Under the pieces are notes generated by a model, which did not search any database, had not been told where the DNA came from, and worked only from the letters and a program-made list of their open reading frames with translations. Source: Methanoregulaceae archaeon UBA288 (lineage in GTDB: Archaea; Halobacteriota; Methanomicrobia; Methanomicrobiales; Methanospirillaceae). Taken from it: a DNA stretch of 9,163 bases. The stretch lies in contig DAEF01000162.1 in assembly GCA_002495225.1 (NCBI GenBank), positions 5,209-14,371 of the forward strand, written 5' to 3'. Made by a program: the position numbers and the translations under genes. Below, in pieces: positions 6,323 to 9,163 of this stretch. Each line of letters opens with the position of its first letter. Within the stretch, counting starts at the first letter, position 1.

Positions 6323-6652
6323 ATGACATGGAAAGACGCCGGCGACTTTTCCACAGAAGACCCCGGGGAAGACACCCTGACCCGGGGCGGAGGCATCCCC
6401 CCCATCCGTGGCGAGATCGTGACTCATTGCGTACCATTCGAGCCGATCTCAGGCGACACCACCATCCTCACGACCGTGGTGGCCGAAGAATACCAGGAAG
6501 AGAACATTTCAGAACTGGATGAAGAGGCAGATGACGTATGCGAAGTTGATCCAACCGCTGCCTTCGAAATCTCGCTGCTGGATCGAAGAGACGCCGGAGC
6601 AGTTCGCTGTATCGGGCGATTTTTCTTCCTTTGCGAATCGATCTCCCTGTAG
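6323..6652 (+). CDS. Hypothetical small acidic protein, possibly frameshifted
   Basis: Unrecognised. From the ATG at 6323 the frame gives 109 residues; a TTG at 6260 would add 21. The first half or so (to about 6510) has a strong excess of G or C at third codon positions (GAC GCC GGC, ACC CTG ACC, ATC CCC CCC ATC), as in real genes of a GC-rich genome. This part is acidic, with EEYQEENISELDEEADD at about residues 57-73. After about 6580 the bias fades and the frame ends FFFLCESISL. From there the next frame reads more naturally (ETPEQFAVSGDFSSFANRSP), running to a stop at 6777-6779, which hints at a frameshift. No SD precedes either start. A near TATA-like AAAATAAAG lies at about 6249-6257. 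It may be a decayed gene fragment. Confidence 0.3.
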   Translation: MTWKDAGDFSTEDPGEDTLTRGGGIPPIRGEIVTHCVPFEPISGDTTILTTVVAEEYQEENISELDEEADDVCEVDPTAAFEISLLDRRDAGAVRCIGRFFFLCESISL

Positions 6653-6830
6653 CCCCTTTCACCCGACATGCTCAAGGGTCGGAGAAGCGACACCTGAGAC
6701 GAACAATACGGGGAGGCAAGCAGTCACGGTTGACAACAACTACACTGAAAAGAAGAGCGGTTCTCTTCGGAATTGGTAGATCCCCGTACTGGGTGGGCTC
6801 GCAGCTACGATCAGATAGGGGGAGCCGGAA

Positions 6831-6846
6831 CTGTGTATACGCACAG
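6831..6846. promoter_or_regulatory. Inverted repeat CTGTG-N6-CACAG upstream of a small ORF
   Basis: CTGTGTATACGCACAG has 5-bp inverted arms around TATACG. It ends 7 bp before the ATG at 6854, overlapping the start of the AGGGG that would be that ORF's SD. Arms this short can arise by chance; an operator role is only a guess. Confidence 0.25.
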
Positions 6847-6853
6847 GGGAATT

Positions 6854-7153
6854 ATGAAGAAAAGTCAAGATACGTATTGTCCAATCATCCCATTCAAACG
6901 GATATCCCCTGTGAACTGGGTGATGATCCTTGTCCTAGTCGCGACACCCATGGAAATCGGATGCACCGGCATTCTTGACACTTATGAGCACTGCTGCGGG
7001 GAAGAGGAAGACAAGCTGGCACGGGGAGTCAAAGACAGCGCCGGTTCCGAGGGTCCGGATTCTGGCGAGGCCCGTGTTCAGGGGACAGGACGAGTTCCAA
7101 GGAAAGGTTGTTTTATGCCACCCTGTGACGTAGGACCAGAGAACCGCCGTTAG
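6854..7153 (+). CDS. Hypothetical small cysteine-containing protein with one membrane segment
   Basis: Unrecognised product of 99 residues. The ATG at 6854 has AGGGG (6845-6849) 4 nt upstream, a possible SD. The N-terminus is basic (MKKSQ...FKR), followed by a hydrophobic segment at about 20-41 (VNWVMILVLVATPMEIG...) that could be a signal anchor. Cysteines occur at 9, 37, 47, 48, 86 and 91. C37 follows MEIG, which does not fit a lipobox because the -3 residue is Glu. The rest is hydrophilic and low-complexity, and codon use shows no clear third-position bias. It may be a chance frame; an upstream in-frame start at 6773 lacks an SD. Confidence 0.25.
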   Translation: MKKSQDTYCPIIPFKRISPVNWVMILVLVATPMEIGCTGILDTYEHCCGEEEDKLARGVKDSAGSEGPDSGEARVQGTGRVPRKGCFMPPCDVGPENRR

Positions 7154-7341
7154 TCTTCCTGCCGGACTCCCCTGTCACGCATGTGCCAGGAGGGTATTGA
7201 ACGCCTCGAGTCGGTGTCGGTATTGGAGAATCCATGGGACCGGACTTCTGGACGCGGTAAACGACACTTTGGCCTAGAAACCCAGAGACCCCGGCAGGGT
7301 TCATGATAATAACAAGGGGGGAAGTAAAAGATACGAGGATC
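7154..7341. other. Short intergenic stretch downstream of the mod-type ATPase
   Basis: I see no gene here. On the minus strand, sequence after the ATPase stop contains CTTTTAC (7325-7331) and a further T/A-rich TTGTTATTATC (7303-7313), which could act as weak archaeal oligo-T termination signals. An 8-bp inverted pair, CCTGCCGG (7158-7165) and CCGGCAGG (7291-7298), is 125 bp apart and probably coincidental. Confidence 0.3.
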
Positions 7342-8028
7342 TTATTCCCCGCTATCCCGGGCCTGCTGCCGGATCACCGAAAAGGCCTCTTCAGGCGACG
7401 CAATCCCCTCAACAACCCCGTTCCTCATGATCGAGTAGGACGTCCCAATCTCTCCGGCCTCCCAGGGATCATGGGTTATGTAGAGAACCGGGATGTGAAG
7501 CTGCAGGAGGATCTGCCTGAAGAGCGGCAGAACGTACTCTTTCTTGGCTCGATCCACCTCCGAGATGGGCTCATCGAGGAGCATGGCCCTGGGCGAGGAT
7601 GCCAGCGCCCGCGCCAGGGCAACGCGGCTCTTGTACCCGCCCGATAACTGGGTCGGCCTCCAGTCAAGGTAGGATTCGAGGTCCAGGAGTTCTACCGCCT
7701 CGCGGAAGCTCTCCTCCGACCCCCTCCCGTTCTTCAGGGAGTAGAGGATGTTGTCGCGGACGGTCAGGTGTCGGAACAGGCCCGTATTCTGGGGAACGTA
7801 TCCGAGCAACCGGTCCTCGGGGAGGGAGGAGGTCACGTCCTTCCCACCGATACTGACCTTACCCTCGTCCGGCTCCAGGATGCCCGTGAGAATCCGCTGG
7901 AGCGTGGTCTTACCGCTCCCGTTCAGCCCGATCAGGACCTGGATCTCTCCTGGCTTGACCTCGAGGGACACCCCTTTCAGGACGTGGTGCGACCCGAACG
8001 ACTTATGCAGATTTTTCGCTTCGAGCAT
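7342..8028 (-). CDS. modC: Molybdate/tungstate-type ABC transporter ATP-binding protein
   Basis: This is the cytoplasmic ATPase of an oxyanion importer, 228 residues. Walker A GLNGSGKTT is at 34-42, Q-loop Q80 in YVPQNTGLF, signature LSGGY (128-132) followed by KSRVALARAL, Walker B AMLLDEP (148-154), D-loop SEVD, and H-loop H186 in YITHDPWEA. The signature ends in Tyr where Gln or Glu is usual, and the D-loop has SEVD in place of SALD. There is no C-terminal TOBE/regulatory domain, unlike bacterial ModC (about 350 residues), so it lacks the usual oxyanion-sensing module. The ATG at 8028 has the strong SD GGAGGG (8038-8043) and overlaps the permease's 3' end by 26 nt. Specificity for molybdate, tungstate or sulfate cannot be read from the ATPase; the permease and binding protein favour molybdate or tungstate. 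Confidence 0.85.
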   Translation of the reverse strand: MLEAKNLHKSFGSHHVLKGVSLEVKPGEIQVLIGLNGSGKTTLQRILTGILEPDEGKVSIGGKDVTSSLPEDRLLGYVPQNTGLFRHLTVRDNILYSLKNGRGSEESFREAVELLDLESYLDWRPTQLSGGYKSRVALARALASSPRAMLLDEPISEVDRAKKEYVLPLFRQILLQLHIPVLYITHDPWEAGEIGTSYSIMRNGVVEGIASPEEAFSVIRQQARDSGE

Positions 8029-8791
8029 GCAGTTTTCCCTCCAGTCGCAGGAATAATACGAGCAATAGCGAGATCAAGATACAGAACGCGCTGGCCGTGA
8101 CGGCCATGCTCACCTCGCCTTCCTCTACCTTGGTGAAGACGTAACTGGCGAGCACCTGGGTCATCCCGGGCACGTTGCCCCCGAACATGATGACCGCGGC
8201 GAACTCCGAGATCGACCGGGAGAAACCAAGTACGAAGCCCGAGAAGATCGCCTCGCCCAGGAGCGGGATAACCACCCGGCGATAGGCCTGCGGCGGAGAA
8301 TCGCCGAGAGTCCTGGCGACGCTGATCATCTCCCTGTCGATCTCCTCGGCCGAGGAGGCGATGGTCCGGGCGGCAAGGGGGTAGGAGACGAAGAACATGG
8401 CCAGCACCACTGCGAGCAGGGTGAATGCAAGGCCGGTCGGTCCCGCGAACCCGAACATGTTCCTCCCGAACGCCAGCAGCAGGGCGAGGCCGGCCACGGT
8501 ATGGGGAAGGGCGATGGGGAGATCGTTCATGAAATCGGCGATCCTGTAGATGATCGTCCCCGGGTGAAAGATATAGAAGTACGCGAACCCGAGGGCCATC
8601 AGCACGCTGAGGAGGGCTGCGAAGAACGCCGTAACCAGGGTATTCTTGACAGCATCCCAGAAGATGGGGTCGTTAAAGGTCCGGACCATTCCCTCGAGAG
8701 TGATGTTCCCGAGGATGGCGAGGATCGGATAGAGAATGAGCAGGAAAAAGAGGGGGACGAAGAGGACCTCCCAGGTGCTCACCTTACGCAT
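8003..8791 (-). CDS. modB: Molybdate/tungstate-type ABC transporter permease
   Basis: This membrane subunit of the oxyanion importer has 262 residues with about six hydrophobic helices, normal for ModB/WtpB. DLPIALPHTVAGLALLLAFG (90-109) is the characteristic ModB/CysT-family segment. EEIDREMISVARTLGDSPPQ (149-168), continued by AYRRVVIPLL, is the EAA coupling motif with its conserved ARTLG...P pattern. SRSISEFAAVIMFGGNVPGM (191-210) matches the ModB ARAxGEFGA...GN-PG signature. The ATG at 8791 overlaps the binding-protein stop (ATGCGTAA, 8 nt); only a weak GGGA lies upstream, so translational coupling is likely. Its 3' end overlaps the ATPase gene by 26 nt. Tungstate and molybdate cannot be told apart from this subunit. 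Confidence 0.88.
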   Translation of the reverse strand: MRKVSTWEVLFVPLFFLLILYPILAILGNITLEGMVRTFNDPIFWDAVKNTLVTAFFAALLSVLMALGFAYFYIFHPGTIIYRIADFMNDLPIALPHTVAGLALLLAFGRNMFGFAGPTGLAFTLLAVVLAMFFVSYPLAARTIASSAEEIDREMISVARTLGDSPPQAYRRVVIPLLGEAIFSGFVLGFSRSISEFAAVIMFGGNVPGMTQVLASYVFTKVEEGEVSMAVTASAFCILISLLLVLFLRLEGKLHARSEKSA

Positions 8792-9163
8792 ACATTTCCC
8801 AGCCGTATTTCGTGAACTCCTCGCTGTTCTGACGGACGAAGTTCATGAACTCCTTTGCCTTCTGCTCGTTTCCTCCCTTGATGACCGCGACGCCGAATAT
8901 GATCTCTTCGGACAGGTCGTAGCCGTACTTTTCGGCGACAGTCAGGTTATAGAGCTGAGCGGTACTGCTGTAGGTGAACCCAGCGTCGACTTCGTTGCTC
9001 TGGACCATCAGGGCCACCTGGTTGACGGTGCCGGGACGGGTCTTGATGTTCCCCATGGTGTTCAGCTGGTCCCAGAGTTTGAGGTTCTTTAAAACGTTCT
9101 CGGAATAGACGCCGACCGGGGCACTCGGATCGGCGACAGCCACGACCATGTTCGCCTGTGTGA
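8784..9163 (-). CDS. modA: Molybdate/tungstate-type ABC transporter substrate-binding protein, 5' part outside the window
   Basis: Only the C-terminal 126 or so residues are visible. The frame stays open through the right edge (TQAN precedes the first visible Met), so the ATG at 9149 is internal and not the start. VADPSAPVGVYSENVLKNL corresponds to the ModA/WtpA-family DP-x-x-APxGxY-x-x-x-L segment. QSNEVDAGFTYSSTA corresponds to the family's G-x-x-DAG-x-x-Y-x-x-DA segment, which contributes to oxyanion binding. The C-terminus FMNFVRQNSEEFTKYGWEMY resembles the ModA ending (...F..YGF). The protein would act outside the membrane. The signal peptide or lipobox, and hence the anchoring mode, is off the window, as is the operon promoter. 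It is the first visible gene of the modABC-like operon. Confidence 0.82.
   Translation of the reverse strand, partial: TQANMVVAVADPSAPVGVYSENVLKNLKLWDQLNTMGNIKTRPGTVNQVALMVQSNEVDAGFTYSSTAQLYNLTVAEKYGYDLSEEIIFGVAVIKGGNEQKAKEFMNFVRQNSEEFTKYGWEMYA

Noticed and set aside
7158..7298. 8-bp inverted pair CCTGCCGG / CCGGCAGG as ends of a small mobile element
   Set aside because: Too short, does not extend, has no target-site duplication, and holds no transposase.
361..7341. tRNA genes, CRISPR arrays or insertion sequences in the gene-poor stretches
   Set aside because: No T-arm GGTTCGA-like signature with paired flanks, no regularly spaced repeats and no transposase motif could be found by reading both strands.

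Overview
The window looks like chromosomal DNA of a methanogenic archaeon, most likely of the Methanomicrobiales (Methanoculleus-like). This is inferred from four things: a DUF5320-type Gly/Met-rich protein, a CbiZ-type cobinamide salvage enzyme beside a BtuCDF transporter, a PGF-CTERM-like tail on the binding protein, and archaeal TATA-type promoters with short SD leaders. No rRNA, tRNA, CRISPR array or insertion sequence is visible. All convincing genes lie on the minus strand; the only convincing plus-strand coding trace is a decayed HAD hydrolase.

Layout. (1) 1-360: a small DUF5320-like gene (88-300, minus) is preceded by a perfect 18-bp palindrome fused to its promoter and SD. An identical 25-bp copy sits at 1-25, positioned to serve a second minus-strand gene just outside the left edge. 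(2) 361-1133: a gene-poor stretch ending in the plus-strand remnant of a HAD-family hydrolase. (3) 924-5680: a tightly packed minus-strand operon in the order btuC - btuD - btuF - cbiZ. Permease and ATPase overlap by ATGA, and btuF and cbiZ overlap by GTGA. The ATPase carries an extra C-terminal domain of about 150 residues. (4) 5681-7341: about 1.65 kb with no confident gene. It holds a GC-rich, hairpin-rich leader upstream of btuC and two weak plus-strand small-protein candidates. (5) 7342-9163: a molybdate/tungstate-type ABC transporter operon read leftward as binding protein (cut by the right edge) - permease - ATPase, with overlapping junctions.

How the genes work together. The btu/cbi operon would import corrinoids: BtuF captures them outside the cell, BtuC is the channel and BtuD the motor. 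CbiZ hydrolyses adenosylcobinamide to adenosylcobyric acid so that incomplete corrinoids can enter cobamide synthesis, which methanogenesis needs for methyl transfer. The mod-type operon would supply molybdate or tungstate for formylmethanofuran dehydrogenase and formate dehydrogenase. The two transport operons differ visibly in base composition, the btu/cbi block being much more GC-rich.

I found no convincing entirely new system. The best leads are the duplicated palindromic promoter module beside the DUF5320-like gene, the extra domain on BtuD, the CbiZ frame running through the antisense of a dead HAD gene, and the long structured leader before btuC.
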